Positions 23,784-34,483 of a DNA stretch of 64,000 bases are shown piece by piece (position 1 is the stretch's first letter; every line of letters starts with the position of its first letter). The stretch is from Pseudomonas sp. SL4(2022). Lineage in GTDB: Bacteria; Pseudomonadota; Gammaproteobacteria; Pseudomonadales; Pseudomonadaceae. Below the pieces are notes generated by a model. It searched no databases and had not been told where the DNA came from. It saw only the letters and a program-made list of their open reading frames with translations. The translations under genes and the position numbers were made by a program. The stretch spans positions 1,866,001 to 1,930,000 of the forward strand of contig NZ_CP113060.1 in NCBI RefSeq assembly GCF_026625725.1, read 5' to 3'.

Positions 23784-26638
23784 TCGCCCTCCGCGTTGGC
23801 GTTTTTGTAGTCCAGGGTCATGTCTTTGGGGGCTTTTTCACCGGCAAGGAACAGCGGCTCCTGCTGTTCGACTTGGCGCTGCGGGGTTAATAATTCGACT
23901 TCGGTGGGCTCTGCACTGTGGGTCAGGAAGGTTTTGCCTTCGTGGTCTGAGTACCCAGCTTGGCGTGAGCCATCTGCGCGTTTGAGGGTGTATGGAACGC
24001 CAACCAATGGTTCCCCGGTTTCTTCATCAAGGAGCACATAACGGGCGCGATGGCTGCGGTGCGCACGCTCCAACAGATTGCCCGCTTTATCCGCATCCGC
24101 CGCGCCCGGAATAGTGGGCGACAGAATCGCGATGCCTGAGCCTTTGCCCGGGCCACCCCCCGAGTTGATCTTGACCGTCGCACCGCTAAGCGTGACGCCG
24201 CCCGGATCAAGCTTGAGGAAGCTGCCGCCACCCGAGGCGGTGAGTTCCATGCCGGCGTCGATCACTACTTTGCTGCCGGCGTAGTAGTGGATTTCGTTGC
24301 CGGCTTCGACGAACTGGCCGACGCCGACTTTCACATGCTGTTTCTGCCCGACGGTGAGGTGGTCGTTGCTGCGGGTTTCCACCTTGCGGTCGGCGTGGGT
24401 GGTGCGGTGTTCTTCGGCGAGAAACTGGCTGTAGCTATTGGCTTCGACGGTGTCGTGGCGCTCGTTGCCGACGCGGATTTTCTGGTCGTGTTCGATGTTT
24501 TCGTCCCAGTCGCGCTGGGCGTGCAGGTAGATCTGTTCGACGCCTTTCTTGTCTTCGATGCGCAGCTCGTTGTAGCCACCACCGCCTGGGCTGCTCAAGG
24601 TTTTGAACAGGCTGCGGGTCTTGTTCGCCGGCAGCGCGTAGGGCACGACGTGGGCGGCGTGGTACAGGCAGCCGGTGACCAGCGGCTGGTCGGGATCGCC
24701 TTCGAGGAAGGTCACCAGCACTTCCATGCCGATGCGCGGGATGGCGATAGCGCCGTAGCCATCGCCGGCCCAGCTGGAGGACACGCGCAGCCAGCAGCTG
24801 GTTTTATCGTTCGCTTGGCCTTCGCGGTCCCAATGAAATTGCACTTTGACGCGGCCGTAAGGGTCGCAGTGGATCTCTTCACCCGCAGGACCGGTGACCA
24901 CGGCAGTCTGGCTGCCGAGCACCTTGGGTTTCGGGTGCTTCAGCGCTGGGCGATGCAGCACATCCCAGGGCGTGGCGCTGAAGCGGTTGCGGTAGCCCTG
25001 CTGGAAACCATCTTTGTTGTGGGTGTCGCTGGTGATGGACTCTTCCAGCACTTGCGGCTGTTTGCCTTCGTGGTGGATTTCCGTCAGCAGCCAGAGTTGG
25101 TTCCAGTCCTTACGCGGATGCGCGCTTAGGTTGAGAAAGTGGCCGCTGACCAGCAGCGGCTGATCGCTTTCACCGTTGGCCAGTTCATAGTCGCTGCGGT
25201 GGCGTTCCAGGTTGCGTTTGGCCAGGTGCTTACCGTGCTCGCGCTCGACAAAACGACCGGGGTAGTCGTAGTCCTCGAGGTCGGGCTGGAACTCGCTGTT
25301 GAAGGCCGCTTCCATCAGCAGTTTGGGTTTTTCGAAGTTGTAGTCGCGGCGGGTGACGCGGTTGCTGCGGGTTTCCAGGCGCAGGGCGAAGCGCTTGATC
25401 ACCGGCTCGTCGGCGACCAGGCCGCTGTCCTGCTGGTACGCAGTGGGCGCCAGTTTCGGGAACACCGTCTGGTCATCGCCGAAGACCAGCACATGGCCTT
25501 GTTCGCTGTGCTGGAAGTGGTAGTGAATGCCTTCTTCCTCGCACAGGCGCTGGATAAAGTGCAGGTCGCTTTCGTCGTACTGCACGCAGTATTCGCGCTC
25601 CGGGTAGACGCTGGGGCCGAACTGGAATGTGTAGGCATTGCGCTGAATGCCGTGCTCTTCGAGCACCTGGCTGATGATCTTTTCCACGCTCAGGTGCTGG
25701 AAGATGCGCTGATTGATGCGGTGCGCCAGGTAAGCCAGCTGCGGGCGCAGGGTGATGTGGTAGCGGGTCATGCGCTTGCCGGAATCACCCTGGGCGACGC
25801 GGTAGACCAGGCCATGCACTCCCCCACCATCTGGGGTAAAGGCAAGAAATGCGGGCTGGTGCAGCAGGCTTTCCAGATCGAGATCGGGGCGCTCGCTGAT
25901 CAGTTCCAGCTCGAATACGAACGGCTGGCTGATGGCTTCACGGCCGGTAAATTCGAGCACCTGCAAGTCGTGGCTGAGGCCCGCCATGCTCAGGTTGAAG
26001 CGTTGCGGCGTCAGCGCCGTTGCTCGGCGGGTGGCTTGGCTGCTCAGTGCACTGATGGCTGTCGTTGCGCCGAGGCCGGCACTGGCAAGCGGGGTAAGCG
26101 CAGTGGCGGGCGGCAGGCTGATAACCCGAGGTGCTACGTGAGTCTCGGGGGAAACGGCGAAGAGAAAGTTACGGCAGAACACGCAATGAATTTCATCGTA
26201 CTGCAGGCCGTGTTTGTTCAGCTCACTGAAGACATCGCTCAAGGCGATGGTGCTGTTTTGTAGCAATAAGGCCGGATGCTTGCGGTTGCGCACCGTGAGG
26301 ATATCGGTGCCGACAATTTTGACCGAGTAGGCAATGCTCGAGTAATGGTCATCACTGTATTTGGAGACGAGGTAGTTGCGGGTGGATTCTCCCGGGCCTT
26401 TCTGTTCGTGTGGCTTCACTTCGCCGCGCATGACGCTGGCCAAGCCGGGGTCTTCCAAGGTCTTGCCATCGGGCCCGTAGAACACCAGCGATGTATTGGC
26501 CGGCACGTTGAGGTGCATACCAGGCACATAGGCACCGTGGCTGGTGATGATCAGCTTTTTGCTGGGCTGGCCTGGGGCTTTCTGGAACAGGTAGAAGTGT
26601 TCGCCAAGCGCGGTTGCATTCGCTGGAGTGGGTTTCAT
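23780..26638 (-). CDS. vgrG: VgrG with N-terminal Stv-like domain and C-terminal TTR extension
   Basis: A 952-residue VgrG with three parts. Residues ~10-165 form an extra N-terminal domain (KLIITSHGAYVPG, SLVFYGPDGKTLEDPG, NYLVSKYSDDHY) that resembles the putative adhesin Stv domain. An Ala-rich linker follows to ~210. The core VgrG spike runs from ~211 (RFNLSMAGLSHDLQVLEFTG) to about 845 and is very similar to the second VgrG in the locus. The last ~90 residues (RYVLLDEETGEPLVGVPYTL) look like a transthyretin-type adaptor, which in other VgrGs binds cargo. The start at 26638 has AGGAG 7 bases upstream and overlaps the stop of a 29-codon leader ORF. Known evolved VgrGs carry extra domains at the C-terminus, so the N-terminal one is unusual. 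Confidence 0.9.
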   Translation of the reverse strand: MKPTPANATALGEHFYLFQKAPGQPSKKLIITSHGAYVPGMHLNVPANTSLVFYGPDGKTLEDPGLASVMRGEVKPHEQKGPGESTRNYLVSKYSDDHYSSIAYSVKIVGTDILTVRNRKHPALLLQNSTIALSDVFSELNKHGLQYDEIHCVFCRNFLFAVSPETHVAPRVISLPPATALTPLASAGLGATTAISALSSQATRRATALTPQRFNLSMAGLSHDLQVLEFTGREAISQPFVFELELISERPDLDLESLLHQPAFLAFTPDGGGVHGLVYRVAQGDSGKRMTRYHITLRPQLAYLAHRINQRIFQHLSVEKIISQVLEEHGIQRNAYTFQFGPSVYPEREYCVQYDESDLHFIQRLCEEEGIHYHFQHSEQGHVLVFGDDQTVFPKLAPTAYQQDSGLVADEPVIKRFALRLETRSNRVTRRDYNFEKPKLLMEAAFNSEFQPDLEDYDYPGRFVEREHGKHLAKRNLERHRSDYELANGESDQPLLVSGHFLNLSAHPRKDWNQLWLLTEIHHEGKQPQVLEESITSDTHNKDGFQQGYRNRFSATPWDVLHRPALKHPKPKVLGSQTAVVTGPAGEEIHCDPYGRVKVQFHWDREGQANDKTSCWLRVSSSWAGDGYGAIAIPRIGMEVLVTFLEGDPDQPLVTGCLYHAAHVVPYALPANKTRSLFKTLSSPGGGGYNELRIEDKKGVEQIYLHAQRDWDENIEHDQKIRVGNERHDTVEANSYSQFLAEEHRTTHADRKVETRSNDHLTVGQKQHVKVGVGQFVEAGNEIHYYAGSKVVIDAGMELTASGGGSFLKLDPGGVTLSGATVKINSGGGPGKGSGIAILSPTIPGAADADKAGNLLERAHRSHRARYVLLDEETGEPLVGVPYTLKRADGSRQAGYSDHEGKTFLTHSAEPTEVELLTPQRQVEQQEPLFLAGEKAPKDMTLDYKNANAEGE

Positions 26639-26724
26639 GCGCAGGCTCCTGCACGGCCACAACGCATGTGGGCACACCGAGTGCGGGTGAGGTTTACGTC
26701 ACGCGAGTGGGTGGCGTTGAACAT
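26635..26724 (-). CDS. 29-codon leader ORF, probable relic of a vgrG start
   Basis: A short ORF (begins MFNATHSRDVNLTRT) starts 17 bases after the sfa stop, with a strong AAGGAG 7 bases upstream of its ATG. Its stop overlaps the start of the extended vgrG (ATGA). The opening MFNA and the AAGGAG-N-ATGTTCAAC context match the start of the other vgrG (MFNPANE). It is therefore likely to be what is left of the original vgrG start after the N-terminal domain was inserted. It may still couple translation of VgrG to the operon. A product with a function is not assumed. Confidence 0.5.
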   Translation of the reverse strand: MFNATHSRDVNLTRTRCAHMRCGRAGACA

Positions 26725-26741
26725 GCTCTTCTCCTTAAGCC

Positions 26742-28253
<1,512 letters not shown>

Positions 28254-28263
28254 CAGCGACACG

Positions 28264-30873
28264 TTAAGCGAACTCACAGACCACCGTCCCTTCGCCGTCC
28301 AGGGTGGCGTGCACGCGTTGCAGGCTTTCACCGCTGGCCATGGCGTCGAGCAGGCGGTCGACCACCAGCGGTTGCAGGTGCTGGTCGATCAGGTGATCGA
28401 TCAGGCGTGCGCCGCTGTCGCTGTGGCTGCAGCGCTCGGCGAGATTTTCCAGCAGCGCCGGGCAATGGCTGAACTGCAGCTGACGGCGTTGCAGGCGCTC
28501 GCCAAAGCGCGCGAGTTTGAGGCCGACCAGCTCGTTGAGCACCTCGCCACTGATCGGGTAGTACGGCACCACGCGCATACGGCCGAGCAGCGCCGGCTTG
28601 AAGTGCTGAGTCAGGGTCGGGCGAATCGCTTGCTCTAGGTCATCCGCTGTCGGGCGTTGGCCGTTCTGGCAGAGGTTGGCGATACGCTCGCTGGCCAGGT
28701 TGCTGGTCATCAAAATCAGCGTATTGCGGAAGTTGATCTCACGGCCTTCACCGTCGTTGGCCACGCCCTTGTCGAAGATCTGATAGAAGACGTTCATCAC
28801 GTCCGGATCGGCTTTTTCCACTTCATCGAGCAGCACCACCGAGTAAGGCTTCTGCCGCACGGCTTCGGTGAGCATGCCGCCTTCGCCATAACCGACGTAG
28901 CCGGGTGGTGCGCCGATCAGCCGGGAAACCGTGTGCTTCTCCTGGAACTCGGACATGTTGATGGTGGTGAGGAAACGCTCGCCGCCGTACAGCAGATCGG
29001 CCAGGGCCAGTGCGGTTTCGGTTTTACCGACGCCGCTGGGGCCGACCAGCAGGAATACCCCGACCGGCGCATCGGCACGATTGAGGCCGGCGGCGCTGGC
29101 GCGCATGGAGCGGTCCAGCGCGGCGATGGCTTGCGCCTGACCGCGTACACGCAGGCCGAGGTCGCGGGCGAAGGTCAGCACCTTGCTGTTGTGTTCGCGG
29201 GCCAGCTGGCTCAGTGGCACGCCGGTCCAGTGGCTGATCACTTCGGCCACCAGGCGCGGGCAGACTTCAAAACTGACCAGGCGCTCATTCACCTGAGCGC
29301 TGGCCAGCTCGGCTTGTACGGCGCGCAGTTCGCCTTCCAGTTGCTCCAGCTGTACGGCCTGGCCGTCGCTGTTCTCGGCTTCGGTAGGGTTTTGGCGCAG
29401 GCTGGCGCACTGCTTGCGCAATTCCAGCAGGTGTTCGGCCAGTTCACGCTGCACCGCCCAACGGGTTTCGATCTGCTCCAGTTCGGCGCGGGCCTGGCTC
29501 AGGCGTGCTTCGAGTTGTTCCAGGCTTTCACTGTCGATGTGCAGGCCGGCTTCCATATCCCGGCTCATGGCCTCGCTCTGCCGCTCACCTTCGGCGATCT
29601 CGCCACGCAGGCGCTCCAGCGTTTCCGGGGCGGCGGCCAGGCTGATGCGCACGCGGGCGCAGGCGGTGTCGAGGACATCGACGGCTTTGTCCGGCAGTTG
29701 GCGGCCAGCCAGGTAGCGCGCGGACAGCTCGGCGGCGGCGACCACGGCGTCGTCACGCAGGTAGATGCCGTGGCTTTTCTCGTAAACAGGCGCCAGGCCA
29801 CGCAGGATGGTCACGGCTTCATCGACGGTTGGCTCATGCAGTTGCACCGGCTGGAAGCGGCGGGCCAGGGCCGGGTCCTTCTCGAAGTACTTCTTGTATT
29901 CGCTCCAGGTGGTGGCGGCGATGGTGCGCAGCTCGCCACGGGCCAGGGCGGGCTTGAGCAGGTTGGCGGCATCGCCACTGCCGGCTTGGCCACCCGCACC
30001 GATCAGGGTGTGGGCTTCGTCGATGAACAAAATGATCGGCTTGGGCGAGGCTTTGACTTCATCGATCACGCCCTGCAAACGGCGCTCGAATTCACCTTTG
30101 ACGCTGGCGCCGGCTTGCAGCAGGCCCAGGTCCAGGCACAGCAGCTCAACACCCTTGAGCGCGGCCGGCACTTCACCGGCGGCGATGCGCAGGGCCAGGC
30201 CTTCGACGATGGCGGTCTTGCCGACACCGGCTTCGCCGACCACGATTGGGTTGCTTTTGCGCCGGCGCGCGAGGATGTCGATCATCTGACGGATTGCGCC
30301 GTCGCGGCACAGCACCGGGTCGAGCTTGCCGTCACAGGCCTGCTGGGTGAAGTTGTGGGTGAAGCGCGAGAGGTTGGATTCGCCACCGGCTGCGGGTTTG
30401 CCGGCGGCGGTTGGTTGCTGCTGGGCCAGGGCGAATTCGCGCAGGCGCTCGGCATTCAGCTTGGCCAGCAGTGGCTGATAGTGGCTGCCGGCGTAACGCA
30501 TCGGATTGCGCAGCAGGGCGAGGATCAGTGCGGCTTCATCGACCTGGCTCTGGCCGAGTTCCAGGCTGGCGACCAATAGGGCGTCCTGCAGCCATTGCAC
30601 CAGTTCGGTGGCAAATACCGGGTTGCGCGATTCGTTGTGTTCGCCACGCGGTTGCAGGGCGCGGGCCAGCTCGCCGGCGTCTACGTCGGCATCCTGCAGG
30701 GCGCGGGGCAGCAAGCCTTCCGGGCGCTCAAGCAGGCCGAGCAACAGGTCTTCCACCAGAATCTTGCTGCCGCCGCGCACCACGCAACGCTCGGCAGCGG
30801 TTTCCAGGTCCTGCTTGCTGGCCGCGTCGAGGGCTTGCACCAGCTGCTGTAAATCGACGTTGATCATTTCCAT
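28264..30873 (-). CDS. clpV: T6SS sheath-disassembly ATPase ClpV (TssH)
   Basis: An 869-residue AAA+ unfoldase that recycles the contracted TssBC sheath. The N-terminal Clp repeat domain (~residues 1-150) binds the sheath. The first ATPase domain has Walker A GEAGVGKTAIVEG and Walker B ILFIDEAHTLIGAGG; a coiled-coil middle domain (~410-500) follows; the second has LVGPSGVGKTETALAL and VVLLDEVEKADPDV. Both sites look intact. It lies 5 bases after tssG and just before sfa, as in H2-type clusters. Confidence 0.97.
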   Translation of the reverse strand: MEMINVDLQQLVQALDAASKQDLETAAERCVVRGGSKILVEDLLLGLLERPEGLLPRALQDADVDAGELARALQPRGEHNESRNPVFATELVQWLQDALLVASLELGQSQVDEAALILALLRNPMRYAGSHYQPLLAKLNAERLREFALAQQQPTAAGKPAAGGESNLSRFTHNFTQQACDGKLDPVLCRDGAIRQMIDILARRRKSNPIVVGEAGVGKTAIVEGLALRIAAGEVPAALKGVELLCLDLGLLQAGASVKGEFERRLQGVIDEVKASPKPIILFIDEAHTLIGAGGQAGSGDAANLLKPALARGELRTIAATTWSEYKKYFEKDPALARRFQPVQLHEPTVDEAVTILRGLAPVYEKSHGIYLRDDAVVAAAELSARYLAGRQLPDKAVDVLDTACARVRISLAAAPETLERLRGEIAEGERQSEAMSRDMEAGLHIDSESLEQLEARLSQARAELEQIETRWAVQRELAEHLLELRKQCASLRQNPTEAENSDGQAVQLEQLEGELRAVQAELASAQVNERLVSFEVCPRLVAEVISHWTGVPLSQLAREHNSKVLTFARDLGLRVRGQAQAIAALDRSMRASAAGLNRADAPVGVFLLVGPSGVGKTETALALADLLYGGERFLTTINMSEFQEKHTVSRLIGAPPGYVGYGEGGMLTEAVRQKPYSVVLLDEVEKADPDVMNVFYQIFDKGVANDGEGREINFRNTLILMTSNLASERIANLCQNGQRPTADDLEQAIRPTLTQHFKPALLGRMRVVPYYPISGEVLNELVGLKLARFGERLQRRQLQFSHCPALLENLAERCSHSDSGARLIDHLIDQHLQPLVVDRLLDAMASGESLQRVHATLDGEGTVVCEFA

Positions 30874-30878
30874 CTTCC

Positions 30879-31886
30879 TTAATGAGCTTGGCTGCCGAGG
30901 GTGACCACGCCGTCGGCGTTGTCACGCCCCAGCCAAGTGGTCCAGCCCAGCAGGCAGGGGTTGTCCGCGCCGAGGCGCAATTCGCGTATGTCGTCCTGGC
31001 GCAGTTCCAGGCGGATGTCGTAATCCAGTGGGTCGCGCAGGGTGAAGCGCACCAGCGCGCAGAGCGGTTGGTAGCCGCTGCCGATGGGCAGAAATTCATG
31101 GAAGCGCTCCCAGTTCAGCTGCTGCACGTGAATGCGGAATTTGCCGCCGCGATCACGCACGAATTCGCCAAGCACCAGGCTCTCGCCCAACTGGCTGTTG
31201 GCCAGACCGAGGCGGTTGCGCTGCTCGCCAAGGATCTCCACCTGACGCTCCAGGCACTGCTCGATATGCAGGTCGGCGTGTTTGAAGTAGTAGCGCAGCA
31301 CCGACTCGATCAGCGCCGCCGAGTGGGCGCGCAGGCTGAGCAGGCCGAGGTAGGGCAGCAGGCGTTTCCAGTTCAACTCGGAGGCGCTGCGAATGGTTTC
31401 ACCGCCCAGGCCGATCAGGGCAAACAGGTGGGCGGAGAACGGGTCGATCGCACCGCTCTGGAAACGTGTGTGGTAGCGGTATTTCTGCCAGGTGGGCAGT
31501 AGCAGACGCTGCAGGCGGTTGTTGAACAGGTCGAGGAAATCCCGCGTTGGGTTGCCGTCTTCACTGTCGCCCAGCGCCTGTTCACCGTAGAACGCTGGCA
31601 GCGGCGAGCCGGCGCCAAACAGGCTGACCAGGTTGATGCGCAGGCGCGCGCGCAGCTCGCCGTGCTCTTCGAAAAAATGCACGCGATCGATATCGCTACC
31701 GGGGAACCCCATGCTCGGGTTGGCCTGCAGTTCCAGTCGCTGATACAGCGCTTCCTCATCCAATTCAGGATGAGCAGCCTGCAAGCGTTCCAGCACCAGC
31801 TGCACACCCTGAAACAGGCTGTACTCGCGGATGCCCCGGCTAAGCCGGTTTAGAGCAGGGGCTGTTGCCCCATGCGCGGCGTCCAT
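30879..31886 (-). CDS. tssG: T6SS baseplate protein TssG
   Basis: A 335-residue baseplate wedge protein. The diagnostic region PSMGFPGSDIDRVHFFEEHG, followed by INLVSLFGAGSPLPAFYGE, is near residues 57-105. The C-terminal part (LGESLVLGEFVRDRGGKFRI) is also as in the family. The first 37 bases overlap the end of tssF, indicating coupled translation of the TssFG wedge. It is followed 5 bases later by clpV. Confidence 0.95.
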   Translation of the reverse strand: MDAAHGATAPALNRLSRGIREYSLFQGVQLVLERLQAAHPELDEEALYQRLELQANPSMGFPGSDIDRVHFFEEHGELRARLRINLVSLFGAGSPLPAFYGEQALGDSEDGNPTRDFLDLFNNRLQRLLLPTWQKYRYHTRFQSGAIDPFSAHLFALIGLGGETIRSASELNWKRLLPYLGLLSLRAHSAALIESVLRYYFKHADLHIEQCLERQVEILGEQRNRLGLANSQLGESLVLGEFVRDRGGKFRIHVQQLNWERFHEFLPIGSGYQPLCALVRFTLRDPLDYDIRLELRQDDIRELRLGADNPCLLGWTTWLGRDNADGVVTLGSQAH

Positions 31887-33640
31887 TGGTACACCTCTCC
31901 CTGTGTGCTCTGTACGCGCAGCTCGTGGTACGAGTTCAAGCTGGCATACAGGGCGAAAAATTCATTGAGTACGGTGGCGAAGAGGAACAGGTCACCCTCG
32001 CCGACATAACCCTCGGGGTTGATCGTCAATTGCGTGCGTACACCACGCACCGGCAAGCCACGGTGCAGGCGGTCGACATGCTGGTGGCTGATGCTTTTCA
32101 GGCCGTCGAGCAGGCGCTTGCTGACCTTCTCCGCGTGCTGGTCGTAGTAGCGCGGCAGGTCGTAGGTTTCCAGGATCACCTTGAGCGCGTCGACGTTGGC
32201 CAGCGACAGGTAGTTCAGCGACATATTGCTGATCAGCTTCCACAGAAAATCGCGGTGCAGCGGCGGCGCGTAGCTCGGCGTAACCGCGCTGATATTGCGG
32301 AAGGTGAGGAACTCCGGGGTGTCCTCACTGGGCATGCAGATATCACCGAGGCCCAGCTGGCGCGGCAGGTTCTGGTTGGTGCAGGTCAGCTCGATGGACA
32401 GCGTTTCGTGCTGATCGAGGTTGCGCAGGCCGAAGCTCAGGTAGGTTTCCAGGCCGTCGCCGAGCAGCGAAGGTTGCTGGCGCACGCTGTAGTGCGGGCG
32501 CGCCAGCGGCACGTCGAAACTGGCGTCATGCTCAAAGGATTCGAACGGCACGTACTCTTCGTAACCCTTGCCGCCGGGCTTCCAGCCGGTGACGCGATCC
32601 ACCGAGAACACCCCGCAATGCTCGGAGTCGAGCTCCGAGGGCAGCAGCAGGTACTGGTCCTGCTTGCCGTCGAGGCGAATCGGGATGGCGTCATGGGCAA
32701 ACAGGTTGACCACCGGCGTGCAGTACAGGCGCACGTTATCCAGGGTCGGGCGGATACGTTGCACGCCGGCCTTGTGAATATCGAAACGCAGCTCGATGCC
32801 GCGCGCCTGTTTGAGCACGTCTTCGGGCACGCGCTTGAGCACATCCAGGCCGAGCAGGTCGACAAACAGGAACTTGTCCTGGAAGGCGAAGTATTCCTGC
32901 AGGTAGCGGTACCCGCGGAAGGTGTTCAGCGGGTAGGGGATCAGCGCCTGATCTTCGGCAAAACCCACCGGCTGCACACTGTTGGCCGGCAGTTGCAGCG
33001 GCAGCAATGGGCGCTCATCCGCGCCCTGCAACGGCTTGCCTGCGGCGTTCAGCAATACCAGCTGCACACCGCCGAGGTGGCGCAGCAGGCTCAGGTACAG
33101 CAACTGGCTGATATAGCGCTCACCGGACAGGTGCAGACGCAACTGCTTGAGGTCGAGATCACCCAGATGGCCATCGGCACTCATCGCCAGACGCAGGCTG
33201 AGCAGCGCACCGTCACCCTTGACCGAGTAATCCAGGCCATTCAGCGCCAGCGGCAGCACCTCGGTGGTGAAGGCGGTGCGGAAACGGCAGGTCACGCCCT
33301 GGATCGGTTTGGATTCCACCGGCGTATGCCGTGGCACCAGCAAGGCACCGCCCGGACGCTTGAGCGGGTCGAACTGCAGCATGCTGAACGCTGGCAGCGG
33401 GCGCATATAGTTCGGCCACAGCAGGTGCATCAGCGAGTGAGTCAGTTCCGGCAACTCGTCATCGAGCTTCTGCCGCAGCCGCCCAGTCAGAAAGGCAAAA
33501 CCTTCCAGCAGGCGCTCGACATCCGGGTCACGCCCGGCCTGGCCCAAAAACGGCGCCAACGCCGGGCTGCGCTCGGCAAAGCGCTTGCCGAGCTGGCGCA
33601 GGGCGGTGAGTTCGCTCTGGTAGTAGTGGTTAAAAGACAC
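31850..33640 (-). CDS. tssF: T6SS baseplate protein TssF
   Basis: A 596-residue baseplate wedge protein that binds TssG. Typical features are the start SFNHYYQSELTALRQLGKRF, the segment AFLTGRLRQKLDDELPELTH, and MHLLWPNYMRPLPAFSMLQ near residue 90. Translation is placed at GTG 33640, preceded by AAGGA with a 6-base spacer, which gives the usual family N-terminus; an in-frame TTG at 33646 is a weaker choice. It is the first core gene after the embedded PAAR/effector module, and its start directly abuts the end of a small membrane-protein gene from that module. Confidence 0.95.
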   Translation of the reverse strand: MSFNHYYQSELTALRQLGKRFAERSPALAPFLGQAGRDPDVERLLEGFAFLTGRLRQKLDDELPELTHSLMHLLWPNYMRPLPAFSMLQFDPLKRPGGALLVPRHTPVESKPIQGVTCRFRTAFTTEVLPLALNGLDYSVKGDGALLSLRLAMSADGHLGDLDLKQLRLHLSGERYISQLLYLSLLRHLGGVQLVLLNAAGKPLQGADERPLLPLQLPANSVQPVGFAEDQALIPYPLNTFRGYRYLQEYFAFQDKFLFVDLLGLDVLKRVPEDVLKQARGIELRFDIHKAGVQRIRPTLDNVRLYCTPVVNLFAHDAIPIRLDGKQDQYLLLPSELDSEHCGVFSVDRVTGWKPGGKGYEEYVPFESFEHDASFDVPLARPHYSVRQQPSLLGDGLETYLSFGLRNLDQHETLSIELTCTNQNLPRQLGLGDICMPSEDTPEFLTFRNISAVTPSYAPPLHRDFLWKLISNMSLNYLSLANVDALKVILETYDLPRYYDQHAEKVSKRLLDGLKSISHQHVDRLHRGLPVRGVRTQLTINPEGYVGEGDLFLFATVLNEFFALYASLNSYHELRVQSTQGEVYQWTPRMGQQPLL

Positions 33641-33642
33641 GA

Positions 33643-34068
33643 TCAATCCTTGATTCGTTGGCTGTCGGATGGTTTCCGTTCAGGAGCGAGCCGTGTCGTC
33701 ATATAGATGGCTGCCAAAGTCAGCCCGCCTGACAAACCGGCGAAGAACAATGCACGTATCGGATGTTGAGGTAGCAAATAGGTGAGGTTCGCGATAACCA
33801 GTGCACTTGTAAGGGCAATTTTTACTTTCATGCTGGTTGTCAGGGCGATCAGGGCATTAGCCAAGACAAAGGCCGCGAAAATCAGTTGCACCGCCAAACC
33901 TATAGCCACTCCCCTAGATAGTGGAGGGCCAAATAGAGTGGTGTAGACCTGAAACCCCAGGCTGGTCGCTAGCGGGAAAAGCAGGCATGCCAAAGTGTGG
34001 CAAGCCATGGCAGTAATTCTTTGCCGTTTAATCTCTTCGACACTGCGGATGTGTTGATAGAAGTACAT
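33643..34068 (-). CDS. Small multi-pass membrane protein in the PAAR module
   Basis: A 141-residue protein with four likely membrane helices (about residues 25-50, 55-78, 85-102 and 107-128 of the form that starts at MYFYQHIRS). The ATG at 34068 is preferred over TTG at 34086, because it avoids a 14-base overlap with the upstream gene. It may be an immunity protein that works with its neighbour against the DUF6402-like effector, since membrane-located immunity is common for pore-forming toxins. That role is inferred from position only, and no family is recognised. Confidence 0.55.
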   Translation of the reverse strand: MYFYQHIRSVEEIKRQRITAMACHTLACLLFPLATSLGFQVYTTLFGPPLSRGVAIGLAVQLIFAAFVLANALIALTTSMKVKIALTSALVIANLTYLLPQHPIRALFFAGLSGGLTLAAIYMTTRLAPERKPSDSQRIKD

Positions 34069-34072
34069 CGCG

Positions 34073-34483
34073 TCAGTTCTCGACAACTTGGTAAGGGGTA
34101 TTGCTGATGAACAGGTTCAGCCAACTGTCTTGCCAGTCCGGCACGCCAATCTCGAAGGTCTTCTGCTGCTTGTCGAAGTCGAACCAAATAATGCCTACGG
34201 TTCTGTCATCTTCGTGCGAACGCATGTCCGTGTAGTGCTTGTCGTAGAGCGGCGTACGGAAGGTGGAGTCCGGTGCCTGGGTGTCGATGACGCGTATGTA
34301 GGCAAGATCGCACCAAGGTCCGAGCCAAGGTGCCAGCAACACGGTCTGCAAAATGAATCTTCCCGAAGGGCTGGGTTTTGAGTACTGCGCCTCCTGAGTG
34401 ATGGCGATGTGAATCGTTCCGAAAAGCAGGAGCAAGAGTGATATTGGCAGCAGCAGGGCCATAGATACTTTTCGAATATTCAT
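34073..34483 (-). CDS. Candidate membrane-anchored immunity protein
   Basis: A 136-residue protein with an N-terminal hydrophobic helix (residues ~8-26, ALLLPISLLLLLFGTIHIAI) that could be a signal anchor. The rest is a small alpha/beta domain, rich in Trp and Asp, which would face the periplasm (LAPWLGPWCDLAYIRVID; VGIIWFDFDKQQKTFEIG). Its ATG overlaps the effector stop (ATGA), the typical arrangement of effector and immunity genes. Protection against the DUF6402-like protein is inferred. Confidence 0.62.
   Translation of the reverse strand: MNIRKVSMALLLPISLLLLLFGTIHIAITQEAQYSKPSPSGRFILQTVLLAPWLGPWCDLAYIRVIDTQAPDSTFRTPLYDKHYTDMRSHEDDRTVGIIWFDFDKQQKTFEIGVPDWQDSWLNLFISNTPYQVVEN

Noticed and set aside
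28657..30579. 640-codon ORF on the plus strand opposite clpV
   Set aside because: It is the mirror of a GC-rich gene: clpV on the minus strand has all ClpV motifs, while this frame has none and no ribosome-binding site. Other long antisense frames (31865-33706, 36441-38408, 48588-50726) were rejected for the same reason.
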